64,000 nucleotides of DNA from Mucilaginibacter_A sp964251965 (GTDB taxonomy: Bacteria > Bacteroidota > Bacteroidia > Sphingobacteriales > Sphingobacteriaceae), in the NCBI GenBank assembly GCA_964251965.1, contig CAXULQ010000010.1, forward strand, positions 62,001 to 126,000, given 5' to 3'. Numbering within the stretch: the first letter of the stretch is position 1; every line of letters starts with the position of its first letter. The notes below the pieces were generated by a model that saw nothing but the letters and a program-made list of their open reading frames with translations, had not been told where the DNA came from and did not search any database. This document shows positions 24,314-32,591 of this stretch, in pieces. The position numbers and the translations under genes were made by a program.

Positions 24314-24655
24314 ATGATATTGGAAAATACGCAAACACAAATGAGGAAAGGGATACTGGAATACTGTATCCTCGCTATAATTTCCCGAGGGGAAATCTAT
24401 GCCTCAGATATTATTGCCGAGCTAAAAATAGCAAAGCTGCTGGTGGTGGAAGGTACACTTTACCCGCTCCTCACCCGGCTTAAAAACAATGGTTTGCTCA
24501 GTTACAACTGGGTAGAATCTACTTCCGGGCCTCCCAGAAAATATTACCAGCTTACTTCCGAAGGATCTGTGCTGCTGAAACAGTTGGACAAAACCTGGCA
24601 AGAATTATCTTTTGCTGTAGAAATATCTTTAAAAGACAGAAATAACAACCTATAA
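24314..24655 (+). CDS. PadR-family transcriptional regulator
   Basis: A 113-residue winged-helix repressor. MRKGILEYCILAIISRGEIY starts the PadR domain near residue 10, with the wing at GPPRKYYQLTSEG near residue 78. This short form (PadR-s1) usually represses the operon it heads. The next gene, 19 bases downstream, encodes a PspC-domain membrane protein, a common pairing in Bacteroidota, suggesting control of an envelope-stress function. An upstream ATG-less extension was rejected because promoter sequence lies there. Confidence 0.93.
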   Translation: MILENTQTQMRKGILEYCILAIISRGEIYASDIIAELKIAKLLVVEGTLYPLLTRLKNNGLLSYNWVESTSGPPRKYYQLTSEGSVLLKQLDKTWQELSFAVEISLKDRNNNL

Positions 24656-24674
24656 ACCTATTATCCTTTTTATC

Positions 24675-26303
24675 ATGAACAAAACGATCATCATCAATAT
24701 AAACGGTATCATTTTCCATATCGAAGAAGATGCTTACGACATCTTAAAAAATTACATGACCGGCATTAAAAAGCACTTTGCCGGCACAGACGACAGTCTT
24801 GAAATTACGACAGACATTGAAAACCGTTTGGCAGAAATGTTTTCCGATCTGTTGAAAAAAGACGGCAAACAGGTTATTGTTACGGCTGATGTTACGTCCG
24901 TTATTTTGCAAATGGGCACCATCGAAGATTTTTCTACCGAAGAACAAGAACCTGAATTTACATCTTCCTACCAGGATATTAATACCGAACGCCGCTTGTT
25001 CCGCGACCCGGAGGATCATTTAATTGGCGGCGTTGCTGCCGGTATTGCCAATTATTTCGGTGTAGAAGCCGTTTGGATACGTTTGGTTTTTACGCTTGCG
25101 CTTTTTGGCGCCGGATCGGGTTTTTTAATTTATATCATTTTATGGATGATTGTTCCCCGCGCAAACACACGTGCAGAAAAAATGGCCATGAAAGGCGAAA
25201 AAGCAGATTTACAAGGCTTTAAACGCAACTTTGAAGAAGAACTAAGAAACGTTCGGAAATCACTGTCTAACGCCAACCGCGAAGCAAAACCTTTTATTTA
25301 TAAAATCAGGGATTTTATCGGTGAATTTTTTTTGCTCTTAAAACGCTTTTTTAACGGCAGCGGTAAAATCCTTTTAAAGCTTGTTGCCGTCATCATTATT
25401 GCTATTTGTGTTTGCGTAATGGTTGGCTTGCTGATAACGCTGATTGTTTATATCGCTAATAAATCTGTTTTTACGCACGGGCTTTCGCCTTTTAACATCG
25501 TTAATTACGAGTTCAGCAATATTTTATACGCCTGTGGATTTTTGGTTTGCGCCATCCCGCTTTTAGGGCTGATCCTTTTTACCATCCGCGTGGTATTTTC
25601 CAGGGTTGTGTTTGGCCGCAGTTTTGGTTTTATTTTGTTGATTGGATGGATTGCCGCTTCAAGTACGGTTATTTTTTACGCTTCAAAAATAGCGTCTGAT
25701 TTTAAATCGAATGCCAGTTTTAGTCAGAACATGAACATTACACAAAGCCAAAACCAGCATTATTATCTCAAACTAAACGATGTTAAAATTTTGACCAAGG
25801 ATGATAGCACTGCTTTAGGAATTAAAAAAGATGATTTTGCAAACAGGATTGTGCTGAACACAAATGATGAAAACGATAACGACATCAACCCAAACAATGT
25901 TTCTTTATCTATCGAGAAAAGCGAAAACGAGTTTCCGGTTTTGGTAGAATCTTACAGTGCTAAAGGGTCAAATTACCAGGAAGCTTTATTGAATGCGCGC
26001 AATACTGCTTACAATTTTATCCAGGAAGATTCGGTCATCAAGTTCGACCGCAAATTATTGCCGGTAAAAAAAGCATTATGGCGCGACCAGAAAATAAATC
26101 TCACGCTTAAATTGCCTGTAAATTCCATGATCACGATGGAGGAAAATCTGGATAAGATCGAACTTTACAATATCAATTTATACGATTGCCTCAATGATGA
26201 CGAAGACAAAAATTGGGGAAAGCGTTTGGCCAAATTTAAAATGACTGAAACCGGTTTGGTTTGTTTAAAAGACACAACCAAACAAAAGGAAGTAAAACGT
26301 TGA
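24675..26303 (+). CDS. PspC-domain membrane protein
   Basis: A 542-residue membrane protein. Residues 1-95 are a cytoplasmic head common to this Bacteroidota family (KTIIININGIIFHIEEDAYD). The PspC domain spans about residues 107-165: RRLFRDPEDHLIGGVAAGIA then FGAGSGFLIYIILWMIVP. Three further hydrophobic segments lie between about 230 and 350 and a large soluble domain follows. PspC proteins in proteobacteria sense envelope stress; here the partner regulator is PadR rather than PspF. The role is inferred from the domain and the neighbour only. Confidence 0.88.
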   Translation: MNKTIIININGIIFHIEEDAYDILKNYMTGIKKHFAGTDDSLEITTDIENRLAEMFSDLLKKDGKQVIVTADVTSVILQMGTIEDFSTEEQEPEFTSSYQDINTERRLFRDPEDHLIGGVAAGIANYFGVEAVWIRLVFTLALFGAGSGFLIYIILWMIVPRANTRAEKMAMKGEKADLQGFKRNFEEELRNVRKSLSNANREAKPFIYKIRDFIGEFFLLLKRFFNGSGKILLKLVAVIIIAICVCVMVGLLITLIVYIANKSVFTHGLSPFNIVNYEFSNILYACGFLVCAIPLLGLILFTIRVVFSRVVFGRSFGFILLIGWIAASSTVIFYASKIASDFKSNASFSQNMNITQSQNQHYYLKLNDVKILTKDDSTALGIKKDDFANRIVLNTNDENDNDINPNNVSLSIEKSENEFPVLVESYSAKGSNYQEALLNARNTAYNFIQEDSVIKFDRKLLPVKKALWRDQKINLTLKLPVNSMITMEENLDKIELYNINLYDCLNDDEDKNWGKRLAKFKMTETGLVCLKDTTKQKEVKR

Positions 26304-26386
26304 TTTTGCTGTCATCCAGACCGAAGGGCGCCGCCATAACAGCGGTGCCGACGAGGAAAAAAACCGGGTAAAAACCGGCGGCTAAA

Positions 26387-28906
26387 TTAATTGACCATAA
26401 AAACAGCATTGCCAAAAAGCAGTTTGCCATTCTCCCAGAAGCTGCGGAACAATGGGTCGTCGGCCAGATAAACAACCGTGCCACGGCCCATATCCTGAAC
26501 GCCCAAAAGCAAACCATCCTGCAAATGCGTTTTAGCTTTTTGTCCGGCAAAACCGGCAACATAAGCGTCTTTTCGGATCGTGCCCACATTCCAGCCATCT
26601 TCTAAAAACTGGTATAAATTATTATCCTGTTTTAAAGTGTAATAATAATTAGGGTAGCCAAAGCCGAGCGGATGTGTATTATCTATGTTGATTTTATAAA
26701 TAGCACCCGCAATACTCTCGCTGATGGAATTGCGTTCCCGGTCGCCAAAAGCTTTAATCTGTCCGTACGGTTTCTTTTTGTTACTTGGTTTTGCGTCGGC
26801 ATCCGCATCCGGCTTTTTATCTTCTTTAAGTTTTAGGCCGAAGCTTTTTTTACCATCAACTTTTGTGAGTGCGTTTTCCATCAAAATTAATTTGCCGCCG
26901 CTGCTGATCCAGCTTTGCAAATCGTCCGTCGGGAAATCAGGATAATTACCATCAGGAAAAATAGCAACATCAAAATCGCTCCATTTTACACGGCCTAAAT
27001 CGCGCTCGTTAACCAGGCTAACCGGATAATGCAATTCATTTTCAAAATAAAACCAAACTTCGCCAAAAGCCGCAGCCGAAACACCTTCGCCGGTAACCAG
27101 CATTACTTTCGGTTTTTTAATAGCCTGAACGGTAGAAAAACCCAAATCGTTGCCTTTCTCCACAAAACCAGAACTTAAAGCCGTTAAATTACGATTGAAA
27201 GTTTTGGCGATGGATTGAACGGTTTCATCAAAAGTTTTTTCCATTTCTTTATTTCCAGCCCTGGTAATGATAAGCGAACCAGCATCAAAATTTTTACCGG
27301 CAGCCGTAAAAGGCTTTTCTGTAACACGCACTTTTATATTTTTTTGCATCAGCGCAGCCAAAAACTTAACGTCTTCCAATGATTTCCAGGGAGAAACATA
27401 AGCGTAAGAAGTTTTATTTTGAGTATAAACCGGCTCCGGCATTTTCATAGAAGCCGATTGTGGTTTCAATGCTTCTTTTATGCCATAAGTTTTGAGCCCG
27501 TAAACGTAAGGCAAACTCCAGGCGGTAATATCGTAAGTGTTAGAATCCGTCATAAAAGTTTTGGGTTCCATCAGCACGTTTAACAAAACAGCTTTTGGCT
27601 GCGCCGAAGTGATCACCATATCGTTCGCATCAATACTGAACTTCTCTGTTTTCCCGGTGGTGTAATTGAAACCGCTTGCCGAACTTCCTCCGCCAAAACC
27701 ATATTGAATGCTGTTTTTATCGAACAGTTTTGCCAATGCTTTCAGCTTGTCGGGGTTTTCATTTTTTACGATGTAAGTTTTGTATTCTCCCGGCGGATTG
27801 CTTTTAGCGCGGTCAAAAAAAGCTTTAAACTCCGTCAGCAATTTTTTGGTGTTGGCCGAAGCAACCTCCACCGTACTTAAACTGGTTGTTAAATGATGCG
27901 CCACGCGGTCAGAAAGCCTCAACGTATCGCCGGAAGTAGTTTTTACAGCCAAACCGGCACTAATTCCGCCTTGCTCGAAAGTCATGCCGATAGAACCATT
28001 GTACAACGGATAAGTATCGCCGTAAGATGGATAAAGCAGATCGAACTCCTCTTTCGTAAAATACAGCCAACCATTCTGGTCGAAATATCTGGCGTTATTT
28101 TTCCCGATGGTGGTTTGAAACTCGCGCTGCCACGGCGTAATATTTTTATGGAAAGGCTCGGCAGCAGGCGCAAAATAATACGGTGCGTTATAACCTTGCT
28201 CGTGGAAATCTACATGGACTTCGGGCAACCATTTGTTGTATAAAGCCAGTTTTGCCTGCGATTCTTTTTGCGTTTGCCAGGCCCAATCGCGGTTCATATC
28301 AAAATAATAATGATTGTAGCGTCCGCCCGGCCAAGGTTCGCGGTGTTCGCGCGCAGCAGGATCAGCATCCGGCGGCGTGGCATGAACTGGCGTGTAAAAG
28401 TTGACGTAACGGTCGCGGCCATCCGGGTTCTGACAAGGATCAATCACCACAACCGTATTTTTCAGCCAGTTTTTAGTTTTGGTGTTGGCAGGATCAACCA
28501 TTTCGTATAGCATTTGCATCGCTGCTTCGCTGGAGCTGGGTTCGTTGCCGTGGATGTTATAACTTAACCAAACGATTGCCGGAAAATCAGTACTGCCTTG
28601 TCCGGTTGCAAGTCCCGCCAAACGCAGGTTATTTTGCCGGATCTCCTCCAATCGGCCAATATTTTCATCCGAAGCAATAAACGCAGCCAAAAGCGGCCGA
28701 CCTTCGCTCGTGCTTCCGTACTGCACTAATTTTACATTTTTAGAAGCTTGCGCGATATACCTAAAATATTCGGCGATGCGGTAATGATAAGTGAATTGGT
28801 TGCCTAATTGGTAACCTAAAAACTCGGCTGGCGACTGGATTTTTTGCTGCGCTTTTAATGTTGCAACACAAAAAAGTATTGATAAAAACAGTATCAGTTT
28901 TTTCAT
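26387..28906 (-). CDS. M14-family zinc carboxypeptidase, exported
   Basis: An 839-residue secreted metallopeptidase with a signal peptide ending near ATLKAQ. The M14 zinc ligands are visible: His119 and Glu122 in NIHGNEPSS, and a later His in VHVDFHEQG near residue 230. The conserved NPDGRDR and the general-base Glu in MTFEQGG near residue 320 are present. The C-terminal half, with VAIFPDGNYP and SSGGKLILMENAL, resembles a glutamine-amidotransferase-like fold often fused in this family. It probably degrades peptides outside the cytoplasm. The stop is convergent with the PspC gene. Confidence 0.9.
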   Translation of the reverse strand: MKKLILFLSILFCVATLKAQQKIQSPAEFLGYQLGNQFTYHYRIAEYFRYIAQASKNVKLVQYGSTSEGRPLLAAFIASDENIGRLEEIRQNNLRLAGLATGQGSTDFPAIVWLSYNIHGNEPSSSEAAMQMLYEMVDPANTKTKNWLKNTVVVIDPCQNPDGRDRYVNFYTPVHATPPDADPAAREHREPWPGGRYNHYYFDMNRDWAWQTQKESQAKLALYNKWLPEVHVDFHEQGYNAPYYFAPAAEPFHKNITPWQREFQTTIGKNNARYFDQNGWLYFTKEEFDLLYPSYGDTYPLYNGSIGMTFEQGGISAGLAVKTTSGDTLRLSDRVAHHLTTSLSTVEVASANTKKLLTEFKAFFDRAKSNPPGEYKTYIVKNENPDKLKALAKLFDKNSIQYGFGGGSSASGFNYTTGKTEKFSIDANDMVITSAQPKAVLLNVLMEPKTFMTDSNTYDITAWSLPYVYGLKTYGIKEALKPQSASMKMPEPVYTQNKTSYAYVSPWKSLEDVKFLAALMQKNIKVRVTEKPFTAAGKNFDAGSLIITRAGNKEMEKTFDETVQSIAKTFNRNLTALSSGFVEKGNDLGFSTVQAIKKPKVMLVTGEGVSAAAFGEVWFYFENELHYPVSLVNERDLGRVKWSDFDVAIFPDGNYPDFPTDDLQSWISSGGKLILMENALTKVDGKKSFGLKLKEDKKPDADADAKPSNKKKPYGQIKAFGDRERNSISESIAGAIYKINIDNTHPLGFGYPNYYYTLKQDNNLYQFLEDGWNVGTIRKDAYVAGFAGQKAKTHLQDGLLLGVQDMGRGTVVYLADDPLFRSFWENGKLLFGNAVFMVN

Positions 28907-29179
28907 GGAAAGAGAAAAGATTTCAAAAAGCCTAAGCTATTGAAATTATGGATTGGTTGGTGGGTTTGTGGTGTAATTTATCTGTTTACCTGTTTTACCA
29001 TCCCAGAATGGTTGTTATCAAAAAGGTACGCAGAACTAAATACTGCTTAGCGCGCGATTCGTCATTCTTGATTTTTGGTTCTTTATAAAGCAAAAAAACG
29101 TACGGGGAAAAAAATCGAAGAAAACTTCTTCCCTCCGTTGAAATCACGAAAAGAAAAAATCAAGTTCAAATTATACCTC
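28907..29179. other. Gene-free stretch
   Basis: About 270 bases upstream of the M14 gene and downstream of the rplS terminator. No gene, RNA or repeat is evident; it probably contains the M14 promoter, though no exact TAnnTTTG was found close to the start. Confidence 0.4.
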
Positions 29180-29223
29180 ATAAAAGAAGCCTTTCAGAAA
29201 AAAATCTGAAAGGCTTCTTTTAT
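29180..29223 (-). terminator. Terminator of the rplS operon
   Basis: A 19-base-pair perfect stem, ATAAAAGAAGCCTTTCAGA with its complement, around a six-A loop. It lies 26 bases after the rplS stop. The stem base is the TAAAAGAAG repeat motif in both arms. The run of A and T at the base makes it usable from both strands. Confidence 0.85.
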
Positions 29224-29249
29224 CAACCAAAAATATCTTTTTAAGAAAA

Positions 29250-29597
29250 TTATACTCTCTTAGATTTAATACGTGCTGCTTTGCCAGTCAATTCGCGCAG
29301 GTAGAACAATTTAGCACGGCGTACTTTACCGTGGCTGTTCACTTCTACTTTATCAATGTTTGGAGAGTTTACCGGGAAAATCCTTTCAACACCAATACCG
29401 TTAGAAACTTTACGAACAGTAAATGTTTCGTGCGCACCGGTGCTGTTGCGCTGGATCACAACGCCCTGATAAAGCTGGATACGCTCTTTGGCACCTTCCC
29501 TGATTTTGTAGTAAACACTAACGGTATCACCAGCTTTAAAAGAAGGCAAGGTGCTTTTAACTATGTTTTGTTCCTCAACAAATTTTACTAAATCCAT
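29250..29597 (-). CDS. rplS: 50S ribosomal protein L19
   Basis: A 115-residue bL19, normal length. PSFKAGDTVSVYYKIREGAK, the family signature region, is near residue 18 and VERIFPVNSPNIDKVEV follows; the end is KAARIKSKRV. It sits at the 30S-50S interface. It is the last gene of rpsP-rimM-trmD-rplS on the minus strand. TATACTTG (one mismatch to TAnnTTTG) upstream suggests it can also be transcribed on its own. Confidence 0.97.
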   Translation of the reverse strand: MDLVKFVEEQNIVKSTLPSFKAGDTVSVYYKIREGAKERIQLYQGVVIQRNSTGAHETFTVRKVSNGIGVERIFPVNSPNIDKVEVNSHGKVRRAKLFYLRELTGKAARIKSKRV

Positions 29598-29722
29598 GAT
29601 TTTAAGCTCTTAACAACGATTTTTATGCCCTAAAAATCGGATTGCAAGTATAGGAATTTTAAATTGATTCTAAAAGGTGCTTTTAAAATTTTTAGGTTTT
29701 TGCACAAATGCTGTTAGAAAAT

Positions 29723-30397
29723 TTAGGAAAGCAAGTCGGGCCGGCGTTGTTTGGTTCGTTCCAAAGCCTGTTCGTGCCGCCATTTTTCTATTTCACCAGT
29801 GTTACCGCTTAACAAAATTGGCGGAACAGATTGTCCGTTCCATTCTGCCGGACGTGTATATAAAGGCGCATCCAACAATCCATCCTGAAAAGAATCTGAC
29901 AAGGCTGAAGTTTCATCCGAAAGCACACCTGGAATTAATCTTACAATGGCATCAACCAAAACTGCTGCCGGCAACTCTCCTCCCGAAAGCACATAATCGC
30001 CAACCGAAATTTCGCGCGTAACAAAAGTATCACGGATACGCTGGTCGATTCCTTTATAATGTCCGCATAAAATGATTATGCTTCTTTTAAGGGACAAATT
30101 ATTGGCAATTTGCTGGTTTAACGTTTCACCGTCGGGCGACATAAAAATAATTTCATCGTATTCCCGTTCCGATTTTAGATGTTCGATGCAATTGGCAAAA
30201 GGTTCTACGCCCATCACCATGCCGCCGCCGCCGCCGTAAGGATAATCATCTACACTTTTTTGCTTATTGCTTGCATAATCGCGCAAGTTGTGTACGTGGA
30301 TTTCGGCAATACCTTTTTTTTGCGCGCGTTGCAAAATAGAATGCGCAAATGGGCTTTCGAGCAATCCGGGCAAAACGGTGATGATATCAAAACGCAT
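29723..30397 (-). CDS. trmD: tRNA (guanine-N1)-methyltransferase
   Basis: A 224-residue SPOUT methyltransferase that methylates G37 of tRNAs reading CNN codons. FDIITVLPGLLESPFAHSIL begins the protein; the SAM-binding trefoil knot includes YPYGGGGGMVMG near residue 52, LCGHYKGIDQRI near 112 and SVGDYVLSGGELPA near 130. Length matches the family. It has its own TACCTTTG element only four bases before the ATG, which is useful because the operon is interrupted upstream by an opposite-strand gene. Confidence 0.97.
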   Translation of the reverse strand: MRFDIITVLPGLLESPFAHSILQRAQKKGIAEIHVHNLRDYASNKQKSVDDYPYGGGGGMVMGVEPFANCIEHLKSEREYDEIIFMSPDGETLNQQIANNLSLKRSIIILCGHYKGIDQRIRDTFVTREISVGDYVLSGGELPAAVLVDAIVRLIPGVLSDETSALSDSFQDGLLDAPLYTRPAEWNGQSVPPILLSGNTGEIEKWRHEQALERTKQRRPDLLS

Positions 30398-30401
30398 TTG
30401 G

Positions 30402-30409
30402 CAAAGGTA
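30402..30409 (-). promoter_or_regulatory. Predicted trmD promoter -7 element (TACCTTTG)
   Basis: An exact TAnnTTTG on the minus strand, four bases before the trmD ATG; predicts a leaderless transcript. Confidence 0.5.
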
Positions 30410-30503
30410 AGGTGTTGAGGCGAAAGGTTGAAAAGGAGAAAGGTTAAAAGCGAAAGCTTACCAAAATTGTAATCGCTATTTATAAAATTCTTATTTTTAA
30501 TTT

Positions 30504-30701
30504 ATGGGAACATTAATTGTACATCCTGATAATGAAGAACAACTTACCGCTGTTAAAGCTGTTTTAAATGCTCTAAAAATTACTTTCGAGGAAGAAGAAA
30601 GTACTTATAATCCTGAATTTGTAAAAATGATTCTTCAAGCTGAAGAAGACATAAAAAACGGTAAAGGCGTGAAGATCCGAACCGAGGATTTATGGAAGTA
30701 A
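30504..30701 (+). CDS. DUF2683-family protein, orphan antitoxin-like
   Basis: A 65-residue protein resembling the DUF2683 family: GTLIVHPDNEEQLTAVKAVL then LKITFEEEE and a final NGKGVKIRTEDLWK. Relatives are commonly followed by a RelE/YafQ-like toxin gene whose ATG overlaps the antitoxin end. Here ATGGAAGTA does overlap the end, but that frame runs only 27 codons into the antisense of rimM, so the toxin is missing or was lost. The gene lies on the opposite strand inside the rpsP-rimM-trmD-rplS operon. Confidence 0.7.
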   Translation: MGTLIVHPDNEEQLTAVKAVLNALKITFEEEESTYNPEFVKMILQAEEDIKNGKGVKIRTEDLWK

Positions 30702-30730
30702 TTTATAATCATCTTCAATTCCCAAGCCAA

Positions 30731-31255
30731 TCATTCCAGATAAACATCCAGCAAACCTTCCGGCAAGTCCACTAAAACTACTCCTTTTACCACATCAATA
30801 TTTTTGATAATACTTTCGTTTAGCGGGAAAAGCACTTCCTGGTTTTTATAAGAAACAGTTGCAACAAACTGCTGCGGATATTCATGGATTTCTATGATCT
30901 CGCCTAATTCGCCTTCATTTTCATCTACAGCAATAAAATGCAGCAAATCTTTTAAGCCAAATTCACTTTTCTTCTTTTTGGGTTTGTTTTTGTTCGGCAA
31001 AAAAATATTCTTTTTTACTAATAAAGCTGCCTTTTCAATAGTATCTACATCTTCCAACAATAAATAAGCTACATTTTTTTGCGGAAGCTTAAAAAACGTT
31101 ACAAAGTATGGCACTAACTTCCCTCCCGTTTCAATAAACAAACTGGTAAACTTTAGCTTTTCGGGTTCATCAAAAGCAACAAAAACCTGTAACTCGCCTT
31201 TTAAACCGCGCGTTTTGGTAACGGTCCCAATCTGGAAATAATCTTCTGTTGCCAT
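30731..31255 (-). CDS. rimM: Ribosome maturation factor RimM
   Basis: A 174-residue RimM that binds S19 during 30S head assembly. The N-terminal domain starts FQIGTVTKTRGLKGELQVFV. The C-terminal PRC-barrel includes FIAVDENEGELGEIIEI near residue 107 and ends VDLPEGLLDVYLE, typical of the family. It follows rpsP by about 80 bases that contain a strong hairpin. The next operon gene, trmD, is separated from it by an opposite-strand antitoxin-like gene. Confidence 0.95.
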   Translation of the reverse strand: MATEDYFQIGTVTKTRGLKGELQVFVAFDEPEKLKFTSLFIETGGKLVPYFVTFFKLPQKNVAYLLLEDVDTIEKAALLVKKNIFLPNKNKPKKKKSEFGLKDLLHFIAVDENEGELGEIIEIHEYPQQFVATVSYKNQEVLFPLNESIIKNIDVVKGVVLVDLPEGLLDVYLE

Positions 31256-31277
31256 TAATAAAAGGTCTTAAAACAAG

Positions 31278-31317
31278 TATAGCGAAGCTCTTCAATTGGA
31301 GAAGATGCTTCGCTATA
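31278..31317 (-). promoter_or_regulatory. Intercistronic hairpin between rpsP and rimM
   Basis: TATAGCGAAGC pairs fully with GCTTCGCTATA, and TCTTC with GAAGA inside, around a seven-base loop. There is no T-run directly after it on the minus strand, so it is more likely an mRNA-stability or processing element than a terminator. Confidence 0.55.
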
Positions 31318-31337
31318 ATCTAAATTTATATTTCTAA

Positions 31338-31844
31338 TTATTCAGCCGGAGTTTCAGTTACATCTGCAACAGGTTCTGCTGCTGGCGGCGTGTTTTTGGT
31401 AACAATAGCTGCAGCACGGTCTTTATTTTTCTTAGCTTCGGCAGCTAAAGCAGCTTTTTTGTTTTCATCTTTTACAGAAAACAAAGATGTTTTTTTACCG
31501 CTGATTTTATTTTCTTTTTGCTCGGCCCATTCTGCAAATTTTGCATCGGCCTGTTCTACTGTTAAAGCGCCTTTTTTAACGCCGCCTTCTAAGTGTTTTT
31601 TGTACAACACACCTTTGTAGCCTAAAATTGCACGGCAGGTATCGGTTGGCTGTGCGCCTGTGTTAATCCACTCCAAAGTTTTATCAAAATTGATGTTGAT
31701 AGTTGCAGGATTGGTGTTCGGGTCATAAGAACCTAAACGCTCAATGAAACGGCCATCTCTAGGCGCGCGCTCATCGGCTACTACAATGTGATAAAAAGGT
31801 TTGCCTTTTTTACCGTGTCTTTGTAATCTAATTTTTGTCGCCAT
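31338..31844 (-). CDS. rpsP: 30S ribosomal protein S16 with long C-terminal tail
   Basis: The first 80 residues are bS16 (TKIRLQRHGKKGKPFYHIVV, then RFIERLGSYDPNTNP and RAILGYKG). The total is 168 residues, about twice the classical size, with a Lys/Ala/Glu-rich tail ending in TETPAE; extended S16 tails are common in Bacteroidota. The ATG is the one immediately before TKIRLQ. A frame extension of 27 codons upstream covers the promoter and is rejected. It is the first gene of the rpsP-rimM-trmD-rplS operon. Confidence 0.96.
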   Translation of the reverse strand: MATKIRLQRHGKKGKPFYHIVVADERAPRDGRFIERLGSYDPNTNPATININFDKTLEWINTGAQPTDTCRAILGYKGVLYKKHLEGGVKKGALTVEQADAKFAEWAEQKENKISGKKTSLFSVKDENKKAALAAEAKKNKDRAAAIVTKNTPPAAEPVADVTETPAE

Positions 31845-31896
31845 TTTTCTTTTTATGTATTCAACATATCCCCCGGAACTTTTTGTTGCGGGGCTG

Positions 31897-31926
31897 CAAA
31901 AGTAGGAAAAATATTGATCCCACAAA
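31897..31926 (-). promoter_or_regulatory. Promoter of the rpsP operon
   Basis: TTTG, then 18 bases, then TACTTTTG: both the -33 and -7 elements of the Bacteroidota housekeeping consensus are exact. It leaves a leader of roughly 45-50 bases before the rpsP ATG. Confidence 0.7.
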
Positions 31927-32016
31927 AAACATATGCTAAAAACAGTATAACTGAGGCGGTTTTGTGTTAATGCTGATTTATTTTTTCAATTTGCAGAAAA
32001 TATTATCAATACAATT

Positions 32017-32544
32017 ATGGAAAAACAACGCATTGCAATAGATATGGATGAAGTTATGGCAGATGTAATTGCCAAGTTTGAAATTTTATACAAACAGAAC
32101 CATCCAAACGAAGTTTTGCAGCAACAGGCCGACGGACAAGAATTTTATCATCTTTTGCCAGAACATATTGCCGGTGATTTTAGAAAACATATTTACGAAA
32201 AAGGTTTTTTTCGTGATTTGGAAGTGATCAAAGACAGCCAGCGCGTAATTAAAGAATTAGACCAGAAATATGCTGTTTTTATCGTTTCTGCCGCCATGGA
32301 GTTCCGCAATTCATTAGAAGATAAAGTTGACTGGCTGGCAGATCATTTTCCGTTTATCCCGTGGCAGCGCACTATTTTTTGCGGCCTAAAAATAGTTAAC
32401 GTGGATATAATGATTGATGACCGAAGCCGAAATTTCACTGCATTTAATGGTCGGCCGCTGCTGTTTACTTCTCCGCATAATAAGTTAATTACGGAATTTG
32501 AACGGGTAAATACCTGGGAAGAAGTAGCTGCCAAACTACTTTAA
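32017..32544 (+). CDS. 5'(3')-deoxyribonucleotidase-like HAD phosphatase
   Basis: A 175-residue HAD-superfamily protein of the NT5C type. HAD motif 1 is IAIDMDEVMADV (Asp9 and Asp11), motif 2 lies around FIVSAAMEF near residue 90, and motif 4 is VDIMIDDRSRNF near 132. The family dephosphorylates deoxynucleoside monophosphates. No signal peptide. It is convergent with pfkA, and the two stops are joined by a 50-base perfect palindrome. Confidence 0.85.
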   Translation: MEKQRIAIDMDEVMADVIAKFEILYKQNHPNEVLQQQADGQEFYHLLPEHIAGDFRKHIYEKGFFRDLEVIKDSQRVIKELDQKYAVFIVSAAMEFRNSLEDKVDWLADHFPFIPWQRTIFCGLKIVNVDIMIDDRSRNFTAFNGRPLLFTSPHNKLITEFERVNTWEEVAAKLL

Positions 32545-32591
32545 TTTTAGGCAGATAAAAGAAGCATGCTTCTTTTATCTGCCTAAAATTA
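32542..32591. terminator. 50-base perfect palindrome serving as bidirectional terminator
   Basis: The palindrome begins with the TAA of the nucleotidase gene and ends with the complement of the pfkA TAA. Each arm is 25 bases, with no mismatch and no loop: TAATTTTAGGCAGATAAAAG then AAGCA, followed by the exact reverse complement. It contains the motif TAAAAGAAGCAT in both orientations, sharing the central bases. Confidence 0.9.

Noticed and set aside
26306..26386. GTCATCCAGACCGAAGGG-type sequence after the PspC gene
   Set aside because: It resembles the start of a dispersed Bacteroidota repeat but no second copy is visible here, and the stretch is too short to annotate.
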